Shown: positions 8,144 through 17,347, numbered from the stretch's first letter. The stretch is 31,372 nucleotides of DNA from JAZNGX01 sp045576675 (GCA_045576675.1 JAZNGX010000169.1:1-31372), one strand, 5' to 3'. The notes: a model not told the origin generated them from the sequence alone. Numbers and translations are program-made.

Positions 8144-10759
8144 ATGGCGAAGCTTTCACCAATGATGGAGCAGTATCTTGAAATTAAAGAAAATCACAAG
8201 GATACCATACTGTTTTTTCGACTTGGCGATTTTTATGAAATGTTTTTTGATGATGCAAAAATTGCATCACGCGAGCTTGAATTGACTCTTACAGGAAAAA
8301 TATGCGGAATGGAGGAGCGTGCACCGATGTGTGGCGTTCCTTATCATGCTGCTGACCAATACATAGACAGGCTTATTGAAAAAGGCTATAAGGTTGCTAT
8401 TTGCGAACAGATGGAAGACCCGTCAACTGCTAAAGGCCTTGTAAAGCGTGACATTGTCAGAGTTGTAACTGCAGGTACAGTAACAAGCTCAAAAACAATT
8501 GATGAAAAGAGCAATAATTACCTTTGTTGTATATACAAAAGTGGTGACTATGTCGGAATGTCCTTCGTTGATATTACAACAGGAGATTTGTACGTTACTG
8601 AATGTGATTATGACAGAATTCTTATTCTCAATGATCTTTCAGTATACAATACAAAAGAAATTGTTTGCAATATAGATTTTTACGAAGATTCTGAGCTGAT
8701 TTCAGAAATAGAAACTAAGCTTTATTGCAAGGTTGAAAAGCTGCCAAATACTTTTTTTGATGAGGATTGTGCAAAAGATTTGATTGTTGCACAGTTTAAA
8801 AAGACTGCCGATGATTTAAATATTGGTGGAAGTCGTCTTGTTCTTGTGTCAATAGGAGTTTTACTAGAATACCTTTCAAAAACGCAAATGTGTGCTTTAC
8901 CACACATTGATTCAGTTGAATACTATTCAAGCGGAAAATATATGGAGCTTGACTTTGCAACAAGAAGGAATCTTGAGTTGGTTTCAACAATGCGTGAAAA
9001 CAAGCGTAAAGGCTCACTTTTATGGGTTTTGGATTCAACTAAAACCTCTATGGGAGCACGCACACTCAGAAGCTGGATAGAAAAACCGCTTGTAAGCCCA
9101 ACTCAGATTAATAAGCGACTTGACGCAGTTCAGGAGTTTTATGAAGACACATATTTGCGAAATGAAATTAAAAATCTTCTTGAAAATGTGTATGATATAG
9201 AACGATTGCTTGGCAGAATTGTTACAGGCAGTGCAAACTGCCGTGATGTACAATCTCTTGGAATGTCATTCAAACCAATTCCCGAAATACTTGGCCTGCT
9301 TGAAAAATATACTCACACAAATATGCTAAATGAAATTAAAGCAAGCATAGACACTCTATATGATATATGTGACCTTATAGACCGTGGTATAATTGACAAT
9401 CCACCTATAACATTAAAAGAAGGCGGTATTATAAGAGATGGCTTCAGTGAAGATGTTGATAAATTCAGAGCTGCAATTAATGATGGTGCTGCCTGGATTG
9501 CTTCAATTGAAGCTGCAGAGCGTGAAAAGACAGGTATTAAAAACTTAAAAATCAGATATAACAAGGTTTTCGGATACTATATTGAAGTTTCAAAATCCAA
9601 TATTGGACTAGTTCCTGAAACCTATATTCGTAAGCAGACGCTCACAACCGGTGAGAGATATATAACAGGGGAATTAAAAGAAATTGAAACCACAATTTTA
9701 AGTGCACAGGAGAGAATATGTCAGCTTGAATATTCGTTGTACTGTGATATTCGTGACAAAATTTTAGAAGCTAATAATAGAATTAAAACAACTGCAAAGG
9801 CTCTTGCCAGCTGCGATGCTTTATGCTCACTTGCTGAGGTTGCTGCAAAAAACAATTATTGTAGACCAAGCATAAACAGCGGTGATTACATAAGAATTAA
9901 AGACGGCAGACATCCGGTTGTCGAAAAAGTATCAAGCACAAAATTGTTTGTGCCAAACGATACTGTTCTGTCAGGGAAAGAACGTGTTGCAATAATAACC
10001 GGTCCAAATATGTCAGGTAAATCTACATATATGCGTCAGGTTGCAATTATAACACTTATGGCTCAGATTGGTAGCTTTGTTCCTGCTTCTGATGCTGACA
10101 TCGGCATTGTTGATAAGATTTTCACACGTGTTGGTGCAAGTGACGACCTTGCTTCAGGTCAAAGTACATTTATGGTCGAAATGAATGAGGTTGCAAATAT
10201 TTTAAATACTGCAACAAAAAACAGCTTGTTGATACTTGACGAAATAGGAAGAGGCACCAGTACATATGACGGTCTTGCTATTGCATGGTCTGTTGTTGAA
10301 TATATTGCAAATATAAAAAAACTTGGTGCAAAAACTCTTTTTGCAACACATTATCACGAACTGACTGTTTTAGAAGAACGTCTTGAGGGTGTTAACAACT
10401 ATTGCATTGCCGTAAAAAAACGTGGTGACGACATAACGTTTCTTCGTAAAATTGTTAAAGGTGGGGCAGACGGAAGTTATGGTGTTGAAGTAGCAAAGCT
10501 TGCAGGTATTAAAGATGAGGTTATTAAAAGAGCAAAAGATATTCTTGAATCACTTGAAAGCCTTAATATACATACAACTTCTGCAGTAAGTATTAAAGAA
10601 AAACGTGAGCAAACAGAAGATGAGCGGCAGTTAAGCTTTGCAGCTTGCGGTGCCGAAGAGCTTGTTAAAGAGCTTAAAAATACCGAGATTAATACGCTTA
10701 CACCACTTGAAGCAATGAATATTTTATTTGAATTAAAACAAAAAGCCGAAAAGCTTTAA
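8144..10759 (+). CDS. mutS: DNA mismatch repair protein MutS
   Basis: An 871-residue mismatch-recognition ATPase. The N-terminal mismatch-binding domain carries FFRLGDFYEMFFDDA (about 24-38), containing the F-x-E motif that stacks on the mispair. The ATPase has Walker A GPNMSGKS (620-627), the signature region ASDDLASGQSTFMVEMNE, Walker B LLILDEIGRGTSTYDGLA and the switch His in FATHYHEL. The C-terminal tail after about 800 holds the clamp-type dimerisation segment. Length is normal for MutS1. mutL begins 10 bases downstream. The gap from the YlbF gene is 27 bases with AAGAGG as ribosome site. Confidence 0.97.
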   Translation: MAKLSPMMEQYLEIKENHKDTILFFRLGDFYEMFFDDAKIASRELELTLTGKICGMEERAPMCGVPYHAADQYIDRLIEKGYKVAICEQMEDPSTAKGLVKRDIVRVVTAGTVTSSKTIDEKSNNYLCCIYKSGDYVGMSFVDITTGDLYVTECDYDRILILNDLSVYNTKEIVCNIDFYEDSELISEIETKLYCKVEKLPNTFFDEDCAKDLIVAQFKKTADDLNIGGSRLVLVSIGVLLEYLSKTQMCALPHIDSVEYYSSGKYMELDFATRRNLELVSTMRENKRKGSLLWVLDSTKTSMGARTLRSWIEKPLVSPTQINKRLDAVQEFYEDTYLRNEIKNLLENVYDIERLLGRIVTGSANCRDVQSLGMSFKPIPEILGLLEKYTHTNMLNEIKASIDTLYDICDLIDRGIIDNPPITLKEGGIIRDGFSEDVDKFRAAINDGAAWIASIEAAEREKTGIKNLKIRYNKVFGYYIEVSKSNIGLVPETYIRKQTLTTGERYITGELKEIETTILSAQERICQLEYSLYCDIRDKILEANNRIKTTAKALASCDALCSLAEVAAKNNYCRPSINSGDYIRIKDGRHPVVEKVSSTKLFVPNDTVLSGKERVAIITGPNMSGKSTYMRQVAIITLMAQIGSFVPASDADIGIVDKIFTRVGASDDLASGQSTFMVEMNEVANILNTATKNSLLILDEIGRGTSTYDGLAIAWSVVEYIANIKKLGAKTLFATHYHELTVLEERLEGVNNYCIAVKKRGDDITFLRKIVKGGADGSYGVEVAKLAGIKDEVIKRAKDILESLESLNIHTTSAVSIKEKREQTEDERQLSFAACGAEELVKELKNTEINTLTPLEAMNILFELKQKAEKL

Positions 10760-10769
10760 GGAGTAAAAA

Positions 10770-12536
10770 ATGAGCATCATCAACGTATTACCACCTGATG
10801 TGGCGAATAAGATTGCTGCTGGCGAAGTGGTCGAACGCCCCGCTTCAGTTGTTAAAGAACTTGTCGAGAACGCAATTGATGCCGGTGCAACTAAAATTAC
10901 AGTAGAAATTAAAAATGGTGGCATTTCATATATCCGTGTTACAGACAACGGGCGTGGAATGTCTTATGATGATGCAACAAAAGCGTTTTTAAGACACGCA
11001 ACAAGTAAATTAAAAACTGCCGCAGACTTGCAAAACATTTGTACCTTAGGCTTCAGAGGAGAAGCTCTTGCAAGTATTGCAGCAGTATCTGATATTGAAT
11101 TAATCACCAAAACAGAAGATAATGATGGTGTCTTTCTTGAGCTTGAGGCAGGTAATTTAATTAAAAATGAATATATAGGCTGTCCTTCAGGTACAACTAT
11201 AGTTGTAAACAACTTGTTTTACAATGTTCCTGCCAGAATGAAGTTTTTAAAGAAAAACTCAACTGAAGGCGGTTATATAACTGATGTATTACAGCGTCAG
11301 TTACTTGCAAACCCCAATATCAGCTTTAAGTATATAATAGACGGCAAAGAAAAGCTTTTTCATAACGGAGACGGCAACCTAAAAACTGCAATTTACTGTG
11401 TATATGGAAAAGAATATGCCGACAATTTACTTGAAGTAAAAAGAAATACAAATGGTATTAAAATTAATGGTTTTATTGGCAAAGCAGTTGTATCACGTTC
11501 AAACAGAGGTTATCAAAGCCTTTTTGTAAACGGACGCTATGTGTATAACAAAACACTTGCCTTTCGTATAGAACAGGGTTTTGAGAATAATTTAATGACG
11601 CATCGGTTTCCTTTTTATGTTCTGAATATTGAAATTTCTCCTGATGTTGTTGATGTTAATGTACATCCAACAAAACAGGAAATTAAATTTATGGATGAAC
11701 GAATGGTAGCAAACGAAATTTATTGCGCTGTAAAAGATGCTTTAAATACTGATGCTGATGTTATACGAAACGAAATCAAAACAAATGTTTCATATCACAC
11801 ACCTGTTAAAGCACAGTCTGATGTAAAACCAGTGCAGATAAGAATGGATTATGATATAAAACAGCCTTCTGTTTATGAAAAACCAAAAGTGGGTAAACCA
11901 AATTATGGTATTGGTGTTTTATCTTCACCAAAACAAATGCCGCCCATGGAAGATTTTCTTACAACAAAGCCTGATAAGTCATATAAGGTGATAGGGCAGA
12001 TTTTTGATACTTATATTATAATTCAGTTAAAAGATAAGATTGTATTAATTGACCAGCACGCCGCCCACGAACGACTTATTTATGAAAAATTGATTGCTCA
12101 GGAAAAAACAACGCTAAGTCAGATTTTGCTTTCACCTGCTGTTGTTTCGTTTAATCCACGTGATTTTTCAGATATACTGGAAAATTCGCAAAGATATATG
12201 GATTTAGGCTTTGATTTTGAGGATTTTGGAAGCAATTCGCTTATTGTGCGTGCTGCGCCTGACGGTGTTGTAGCTTCGCATATAAAAGACTTGATTCTAG
12301 AACTTTTGCAAAAGTTTATTAAAGGCGACTATGACGCATCTGACAAAGAAGCGTTACATATGATTGCGTGCAAAGCTGCTTTGAAGGGAAACTCCAAGCT
12401 TAACAGCATAGAAATTGATAAGCTTGTTGAAGAGCTTGTTAATACAGGTGGAATAAACACCTGCCCACACGGCAGACCTATAATGATAAGCTACAGTAAA
12501 TATGAAATAGAAAAACAATTCAAAAGGATACAATAG
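10770..12536 (+). CDS. mutL: DNA mismatch repair protein MutL, endonuclease type
   Basis: A 588-residue GHKL ATPase that links MutS to strand removal. The N-terminal ATPase shows ELVENAIDAGATKI, DNGRGMS and GFRGEALASI. A variable linker spans roughly 340-400. The C-terminal dimerisation domain keeps the nicking-endonuclease motifs: DQHAAHERLIYE (428-439), ACKAALKG, and CPHGRP near the end. This predicts metal-dependent nicking activity, as expected in bacteria without MutH. ATG follows AAGGAG. It is followed by miaA after 2 bases. Confidence 0.97.
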   Translation: MSIINVLPPDVANKIAAGEVVERPASVVKELVENAIDAGATKITVEIKNGGISYIRVTDNGRGMSYDDATKAFLRHATSKLKTAADLQNICTLGFRGEALASIAAVSDIELITKTEDNDGVFLELEAGNLIKNEYIGCPSGTTIVVNNLFYNVPARMKFLKKNSTEGGYITDVLQRQLLANPNISFKYIIDGKEKLFHNGDGNLKTAIYCVYGKEYADNLLEVKRNTNGIKINGFIGKAVVSRSNRGYQSLFVNGRYVYNKTLAFRIEQGFENNLMTHRFPFYVLNIEISPDVVDVNVHPTKQEIKFMDERMVANEIYCAVKDALNTDADVIRNEIKTNVSYHTPVKAQSDVKPVQIRMDYDIKQPSVYEKPKVGKPNYGIGVLSSPKQMPPMEDFLTTKPDKSYKVIGQIFDTYIIIQLKDKIVLIDQHAAHERLIYEKLIAQEKTTLSQILLSPAVVSFNPRDFSDILENSQRYMDLGFDFEDFGSNSLIVRAAPDGVVASHIKDLILELLQKFIKGDYDASDKEALHMIACKAALKGNSKLNSIEIDKLVEELVNTGGINTCPHGRPIMISYSKYEIEKQFKRIQ

Positions 12537-12538
12537 CT

Positions 12539-13417
12539 ATGGATTTAATTGTTGTTGCGGGGCCAACTGCATCCGGAAAAACTGATCTTGCAATAAAAAT
12601 AGCAAAAGAGCATAATGGTGAAATCGTCAATGCAGATTCAATGCAGATATATAAATATATGAATATCGGTACAGCAAAGCCTGATATCGAAGAGCGTTGT
12701 GGGATACCACATCATTTGCTCGATTTTGTTGACCCAAAAGATAATTTTTCTGTTGCTCAATATTGCGATGCTGCACACAAATGCATAAAAGATATTAGCA
12801 ACAGGGGTAAGCTTCCGGTTATGGTTGGCGGAACAGGCTTATATATTGATTCTGTTGTTAATAATATAACATTTTCTGATATTCCGTCTGATAAATCGTA
12901 TTGTGATGAATTATATAACGAGGCTCAGATTAAAGGCAACGAATATATTTACAATAAATTACAAATAATAGATAAAACTGCTGCTGAAAAAATAAGCGTA
13001 AATGATACAAAGCGAATCATTCGTGCTCTTGAGGTTTATCATACAACCGGAAAAACTATAACCTGGCACAATGAAAATTCACGTCGTAATCCTTCACCAT
13101 ATAATGCAAAGTATTATGCAATTTCGCATGAACGTGAATCTTTATATGAAAGAATTAATAAACGTGTGGATATAATGATTGAAAAAGGTCTGGTTGATGA
13201 AGTTAAATTTCTCTTAGAATACGGCGTTCCAAAGGAGTGCACTGCAATGCAAGCTATTGGTTATAAAGAAATTGTTATGCATCTTGAAAGTATCATTTCA
13301 CTGGATATAGCAATTGAAATGATAAAACAAAGTAGCAGAAGATATGCGAAACGTCAATTAACATGGTTTCGTGCAAATAAAAGTATTAATTGGTTGGATA
13401 GGAGTGTGTTAAAATGA
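12539..13417 (+). CDS. miaA: tRNA dimethylallyltransferase MiaA
   Basis: A 292-residue enzyme that transfers the dimethylallyl group of DMAPP to N6 of A37 in tRNAs reading UNN codons. The P-loop GPTASGKTD is at 8-16, followed by the substrate motif NADSMQIYKYMNIGTAKP (about 34-51) and the later MQAIGYKE and RQLTWFR motifs typical of the family. Length is slightly shorter than E. coli MiaA but normal for Firmicutes. It starts 2 bases after mutL, and its stop overlaps the hfq start (ATGA), so the two are translationally coupled. Its product is the substrate of MiaB in the same operon. Confidence 0.97.
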   Translation: MDLIVVAGPTASGKTDLAIKIAKEHNGEIVNADSMQIYKYMNIGTAKPDIEERCGIPHHLLDFVDPKDNFSVAQYCDAAHKCIKDISNRGKLPVMVGGTGLYIDSVVNNITFSDIPSDKSYCDELYNEAQIKGNEYIYNKLQIIDKTAAEKISVNDTKRIIRALEVYHTTGKTITWHNENSRRNPSPYNAKYYAISHERESLYERINKRVDIMIEKGLVDEVKFLLEYGVPKECTAMQAIGYKEIVMHLESIISLDIAIEMIKQSSRRYAKRQLTWFRANKSINWLDRSVLK

Positions 13418-13647
13418 GCAAAATTGGAGTTAACCTTCAGGATGTTTTTTTAAACCAAGCGAGAAAAGACAAGATTTTACTGACCTTTATTATGATTAAT
13501 GGTTATCAGTTTAAAGGGATTGTAAGCGGCTTTGACAATTACACTGTAATACTTGATTTTGAAGGAAAACAAAGTCTTGTATACAAGCATGCAATTTCAA
13601 CTATCATTCCGTCAAAACCAATTACTTTTACAGGAGCTGACATTTAA
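13414..13647 (+). CDS. hfq: RNA chaperone Hfq
   Basis: A 77-residue Sm-like protein that forms hexamers and binds small RNAs and mRNAs. Sm1 is visible in NLQDVFLNQARKDKI through GYQFKGIVSGFDNYTV, and Sm2 in SLVYKHAISTIIP, which holds the diagnostic Tyr-Lys-His of the poly-U binding pore. No long C-terminal tail is present, as in most Firmicutes Hfq. Placement directly after miaA is the most conserved hfq neighbourhood in bacteria. It shares 4 bases with miaA and its stop overlaps the next start by 1 base. Confidence 0.97.
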   Translation: MSKIGVNLQDVFLNQARKDKILLTFIMINGYQFKGIVSGFDNYTVILDFEGKQSLVYKHAISTIIPSKPITFTGADI

Positions 13648-14873
13648 TGGGTAAACAAAGTAAAAAAGTAACTGTACCGATATTTGCCATTTTGCTTGCA
13701 GTTGCTATTGTACTTATGTTTGTTATGGCACTGTTTCGCAAACCGATAGAAACCGAGGTTGTAAGGTATGGTACAGCCGAAAACAAAAAAAGTGTTGAAG
13801 CATATATTCTAAGAAATGAATATATAATTAATTCTCCTGAAAGTGGTATTCTTAATTGTCATGTTGCTGAGAATGCAAGAGTACCGAGATATACAAAGAT
13901 TGCATCTGTTTATGTTGGTGAATATTCAGAGGATATGCAGATAAAACTCAGAAATATTAACGAGAAAATCAATCAGCTTGAAACCAGTGCAAAAGATAAA
14001 AGTTTTTATGTTACTGATACTGCATCAACAGAGAAAACAATACACACAAGAGTTGATAGCATTCTGTCTTCAGTATATAAAAATGATATGTCGCACGCTG
14101 CACAATATAAAGATGATTTGAATAAGCTTATTAAAAATTTAAATGGCGAACAGGTTAATGAAACAGACACCTTGTCTCAGCTTAAACAGCAAAAGATTGA
14201 AATAGAAAAACAATTGTCTGCAACTGTTTCTGACATTTATTCACCTGTTTCAGGTGTGTTTAATTCCACGATTGATGGTTATGAAGAATATTTCAAAACA
14301 AGTAATATACAAAGAATAACACCAGAGTATTTAAATAACGCTGATTCAGCAAAAAGCAATGTAAGCCAAAATGCTGTAAAGGACACACCTGTGGCTAAAA
14401 TATCAAACAATTACGAATGGTACGTTGCTTCAATTTTGGATGCAATATGGGCAGATAATCTTAAAACAGGCAATTTAGTGAATTTAAGATTCCCAAAAAT
14501 TTCTGAAAACACCTATTCTGGTGTTATAAAACACATATCTCCCGAAGAAAATGGCAAGGTTGCAGTTGTTGTATCTTGCGGAGAGTACGTTGATAACATT
14601 TTCGGTGTCAGAAAAGTTGATGCCGAAATAATTAAAGCTACATATAACGGGTTTAAAATTTCAAAGGATGCTGTGCGAATTTTAGAAGATGGTTCTCAGG
14701 GTGTTTATGTTTTACGAAACGGAACGGCATGGTTCAGAAACATAGATGTGTTGTATAACGGTGAAAGCTATATTATTGCCAGAGAAGATAACAGCAAAGC
14801 TTCAAATGTATTGTTATATGATGAAGTTATACTTGGTAAAGATAACCTTTTTGATGGTATGGTAGTAGAATAG
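13647..14873 (+). CDS. HlyD-like membrane-anchored adaptor protein
   Basis: A 408-residue protein with a short basic N-terminus, one membrane helix (about residues 9-28) and an extracytoplasmic remainder. It has a first half-barrel/lipoyl-like segment (ILRNEYIINSPESGILN), a coiled-coil-prone region with many Lys, Glu and Gln (about 95-195), a second lipoyl-like segment (SDIYSPVSGVFN) and a beta-rich C-terminus. This is the architecture of HlyD/membrane-fusion adaptors. No ABC or RND transporter lies beside it. Its setting, between hfq and the yggS-sepF-yggT-ylmH block, points to a cell-envelope or division role, which is inference. It is coupled to hfq by a TAATG overlap. Confidence 0.72.
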   Translation: MGKQSKKVTVPIFAILLAVAIVLMFVMALFRKPIETEVVRYGTAENKKSVEAYILRNEYIINSPESGILNCHVAENARVPRYTKIASVYVGEYSEDMQIKLRNINEKINQLETSAKDKSFYVTDTASTEKTIHTRVDSILSSVYKNDMSHAAQYKDDLNKLIKNLNGEQVNETDTLSQLKQQKIEIEKQLSATVSDIYSPVSGVFNSTIDGYEEYFKTSNIQRITPEYLNNADSAKSNVSQNAVKDTPVAKISNNYEWYVASILDAIWADNLKTGNLVNLRFPKISENTYSGVIKHISPEENGKVAVVVSCGEYVDNIFGVRKVDAEIIKATYNGFKISKDAVRILEDGSQGVYVLRNGTAWFRNIDVLYNGESYIIAREDNSKASNVLLYDEVILGKDNLFDGMVVE

Positions 14874-14883
14874 GGTGAAAATT

Positions 14884-15573
14884 ATGCTTCAAGAACGAAT
14901 ACTTAAAGTTAAATCTGAAATTGCTGATGCAGCAAAAAGAGCAGGTAAATCTGCTGATGACATAACCCTCATTGCAGTTTCAAAAACAATTGATATTGAA
15001 ACTGTTAAAGAAGCGTATTCTTTAGGTCTTAACACTTTCGGTGAAAACAAACCTCAGGAAATACGTGACAAGCGTCCTGAAATTCCTGATGCAAAATGGC
15101 ATATGATTGGCAGACTGCAGAGCAACAAAATCAAGTACGTAACAGGAACAACAGAACTTATCCACTCAGTAGACAGTGTTGAGCTGTTAGAGCAGATAAA
15201 TACATATGCACAAAAACAAAATGCAGTACAAAAAATACTCATACAGTTAAATTTATCACAGGAAATCAGCAAAGGCGGAATTGATGAAAATGACCTTGGA
15301 ACCATTCTTGAAGCTGCTGAAAAATGCGATAATATCAAGGTTAAAGGTCTTATGACAATCGGCAGTGCATTTGCATCGGAATACGAACTCAAAAAAATGT
15401 TCGAAAAATGTTATAATATATTTGTTGACAATCAGACGAAAAGCTATCATAATATAGATATGACATATTTATCTATGGGAATGTCTGGCGATTTTAAAAC
15501 AGCTATTGAAATGGGTTCAAATATGGTTAGAATCGGAACACGAATATTTGGAGCCAGAAAATATACAAAATAG
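14884..15573 (+). CDS. YggS-family pyridoxal phosphate homeostasis protein
   Basis: A 229-residue alanine-racemase-fold protein that binds PLP and balances B6 vitamers and amino acids. The PLP lysine is Lys34 in ITLIAVSKT; GENKPQE, WHMIGRLQSNK and the C-terminal MSGDFKTAIEMGSNMVRIGTRIFG are the family motifs. I start it at ATG 14884, 6 bases after AGGGTG, rather than at GTG 14875, which lies inside that ribosome site. Location just before sepF is the usual Firmicutes arrangement (ylmE). Gap to sepF is 11 bases. Confidence 0.93.
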   Translation: MLQERILKVKSEIADAAKRAGKSADDITLIAVSKTIDIETVKEAYSLGLNTFGENKPQEIRDKRPEIPDAKWHMIGRLQSNKIKYVTGTTELIHSVDSVELLEQINTYAQKQNAVQKILIQLNLSQEISKGGIDENDLGTILEAAEKCDNIKVKGLMTIGSAFASEYELKKMFEKCYNIFVDNQTKSYHNIDMTYLSMGMSGDFKTAIEMGSNMVRIGTRIFGARKYTK

Positions 15574-15584
15574 GAGGAGTAACT

Positions 15585-16028
15585 ATGGGTAACTTTTTAG
15601 ACAAAGTATTGGATTTGGTAAAATTCGGCGGTGACGATGATGATTTTGAACAGGATTTATTGGATGATATTCCAGCCAAAGCACCTGCTGCCGAAACAGA
15701 TTTTCAGGTAAAAAAGGGTAAGGTTGTAAATATCAACACAACAACTCAGTTAAAGGTTGTTGTTGTATCTCCAGATTCTTTTGAAGAAGCCCGTGACATT
15801 GCAGACCACTTGAAGCAGAGAAAACCTGTTGTTATTAATCTTGAAGCGGTTGAAAAGGATGTTGCAAGGAGAATAGTTGATTTCTTAAGCGGTGCGGTTT
15901 ATGCAAGTGATGGCAACATTCAAAAAATTTCAGGAGGCATTTTCCTAATCGCACCATACAATGTGGGTATTATGGGCGATTTTAAAGATGAACTTAGAAA
16001 TAAAGGCGTATTCCCATGGAATTATTAA
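15585..16028 (+). CDS. sepF: cell division protein SepF
   Basis: A 147-residue FtsZ-associated protein that tethers and bundles FtsZ at the division site. The N-terminal amphipathic membrane-binding helix (MGNFLDKVLDLVKF) is followed by an acidic linker (about 18-45) and the conserved C-terminal domain (about 52-140), including VVSPDSFEEARDIADHL and VVINLEAVEKDVARRIVDFLSGAVYA. Family length and order are normal. AGGAGG precedes ATG. Neighbours yggS, yggT and ylmH are its standard partners. Confidence 0.95.
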   Translation: MGNFLDKVLDLVKFGGDDDDFEQDLLDDIPAKAPAAETDFQVKKGKVVNINTTTQLKVVVVSPDSFEEARDIADHLKQRKPVVINLEAVEKDVARRIVDFLSGAVYASDGNIQKISGGIFLIAPYNVGIMGDFKDELRNKGVFPWNY

Positions 16029-16040
16029 GGAGCTGATTTT

Positions 16041-16301
16041 TTGCCTTTAATTAGAATTGCACTAAACTATTTATTGCAGGCAATGAGTATGCTTATACTT
16101 GTTCGCTGTGTTTTGTCGTGGCTTCCTTTAGGTTACAACAAATTAACAGAATTCATTTATAACATAACAGAACCACTGCTTGCACCAATACGTAATTTGT
16201 TAGATAGAGCAATGGGAGGAAGAATGATGTTTATTGACATTTCTCCGATTATTGCTTTTGCTATAATCAGATTTTTACAACGAGTTATTTGGATGATATA
16301 A
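16041..16301 (+). CDS. YggT-family membrane protein
   Basis: An 86-residue membrane protein with two hydrophobic segments flanking the conserved VLSWLPLGYNKLTEFIYNITEPLLAPIRNLL stretch, here split across residues about 22-52. The family (YlmG in Bacillus, chloroplast YlmG/CCB3-like) affects nucleoid or division organisation by an unsettled mechanism. The start is a TTG at 16041, placed 8 bases after AAGGAGC; no ATG occurs before the first conserved helix. The stop abuts the ylmH start with no gap. Confidence 0.88.
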   Translation: MPLIRIALNYLLQAMSMLILVRCVLSWLPLGYNKLTEFIYNITEPLLAPIRNLLDRAMGGRMMFIDISPIIAFAIIRFLQRVIWMI

Positions 16302-17084
16302 ATGGATAAGAATAAGCTTTTTAAAATAGCAAACAATAAAGACGAGAAATTACTTATTTCCCGTCTTATTGATGTTTATGAGGGTGCTGAAAACACCGGC
16401 TATGTTTGTTGCAGTAAATTTTTAAACGGCAGAGAGCAGAATATTGCCACTTATATTTTTAATGCATTGCGAGCTAATTTTGCCTTCTTTGGCGGTTATG
16501 ACGAAGCTGAACGCAAAGTTGCAGTCTGTTATTCCGACGATGTTTTCAAAGATATTTTTGAAATTCCTGTAAAGCTGCTTATATTAACGGGAAATGACAA
16601 TTGTTCCGATATTAACCATCGTGATTATTTAGGCTCACTTACCGGGCTTGGAATCAAACGAGAAATGTTTGGTGATATTATATGCGATGAAACCGGAGCA
16701 AAGATATTTGCTCTTGAGGAAATATCCCAATATGTTTCACAACAGCTTGACAAAGTCGGGAAACACAGAATGGGCATCACAGTAACAGACCCTGTCGATA
16801 TTGAAATTCCGCAAAAAAAGTTCAAAATATTATCCTACACAGTTGGTTCTCCGCGTCTTGATGCAGTAATATCAGGCTGTTGCGGAGTTTCACGTTCTAG
16901 TGCTTGTGACCTTATAAATTCAGGCAGAGTTACAGTTAACTGGGAAGAGGTTAGTTCTGTTTCAAAAGCTTGTGAAAATGGAGATATTATGTCTGTGAAA
17001 GGTTACGGAAGGTTCCGGCTTGATGAAATCGGCGGAGAAACACGTAAAGGAAGAATTTTTGTTAAAGTCAAAAAATTCATTTAA
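16302..17084 (+). CDS. ylmH: S4-domain RNA-binding protein YlmH
   Basis: A 260-residue cytosolic protein. An N-terminal alpha/beta domain (about 1-175, with FGGYDEAERKVAVCY) is followed by an S4 RNA-binding domain (about 182-245, SPRLDAVISGCCGVSRSSA to SVKGYGRFRLDE). In Bacillus, YlmH has been linked to ribosome-associated quality control through binding of stalled 50S subunits, alongside RqcP. It is the last gene of the operon. Unlike the Bacillus cluster, no divIVA follows; a terminator hairpin does. The identification rests on domain order and synteny. Confidence 0.9.
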   Translation: MDKNKLFKIANNKDEKLLISRLIDVYEGAENTGYVCCSKFLNGREQNIATYIFNALRANFAFFGGYDEAERKVAVCYSDDVFKDIFEIPVKLLILTGNDNCSDINHRDYLGSLTGLGIKREMFGDIICDETGAKIFALEEISQYVSQQLDKVGKHRMGITVTDPVDIEIPQKKFKILSYTVGSPRLDAVISGCCGVSRSSACDLINSGRVTVNWEEVSSVSKACENGDIMSVKGYGRFRLDEIGGETRKGRIFVKVKKFI

Positions 17085-17090
17085 TATGTA

Positions 17091-17115
17091 CAGGAACATA
17101 TAATGTTCCTGTTTT
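17091..17115 (+). terminator. terminator hairpin after ylmH
   Basis: A perfect 9-bp stem, CAGGAACAT (17091-17099) and ATGTTCCTG (17103-17111), with a 3-base loop is followed by TTTT. It lies between the convergent ylmH and the small - strand gene and may serve both, although only the + strand side has a T run. Confidence 0.7.
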
Positions 17116-17324
17116 CACCTGTTACAATTTCTTATAATTAAGAATATTATAAACAACAGTGCGAGTATTACTGCAGCAGCAATCAATATCGGCAGTATTT
17201 CAACAAAAGTTGAAATATAAACTACGCCGATAATTAGACCAAGTGTAAAGAAAAACAGTGTTGAAAGTATTGACAGAACTGTGTTTAAGCAACATCTGCC
17301 AAAGCAATTACATAAATCCGGCAT
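17115..17324 (-). CDS. small two-helix membrane protein with N-terminal Cys cluster
   Basis: A 69-residue unrecognised protein. It begins MPDLCNCFGRCCLNTV, with Cys at 5, 7, 11 and 12, then has two strongly hydrophobic segments (about 16-37 and 42-64) and ends RNCNR. I use ATG (17322-17324), placed 6 bases after a good AGGAGAG, rather than the in-frame TTG at 17345. It lies in the gap between two + strand operons, convergent with ylmH and divergent from ligA. The clear ribosome site and membrane pattern argue for a real gene. The clustered cysteines next to the membrane could bind metal or be acylated, but nothing confirms either. Confidence 0.6.
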   Translation of the reverse strand: MPDLCNCFGRCCLNTVLSILSTLFFFTLGLIIGVVYISTFVEILPILIAAAVILALLFIIFLIIRNCNR

Positions 17325-17347
17325 ATTAATCTCTCCTCTAGACAATT

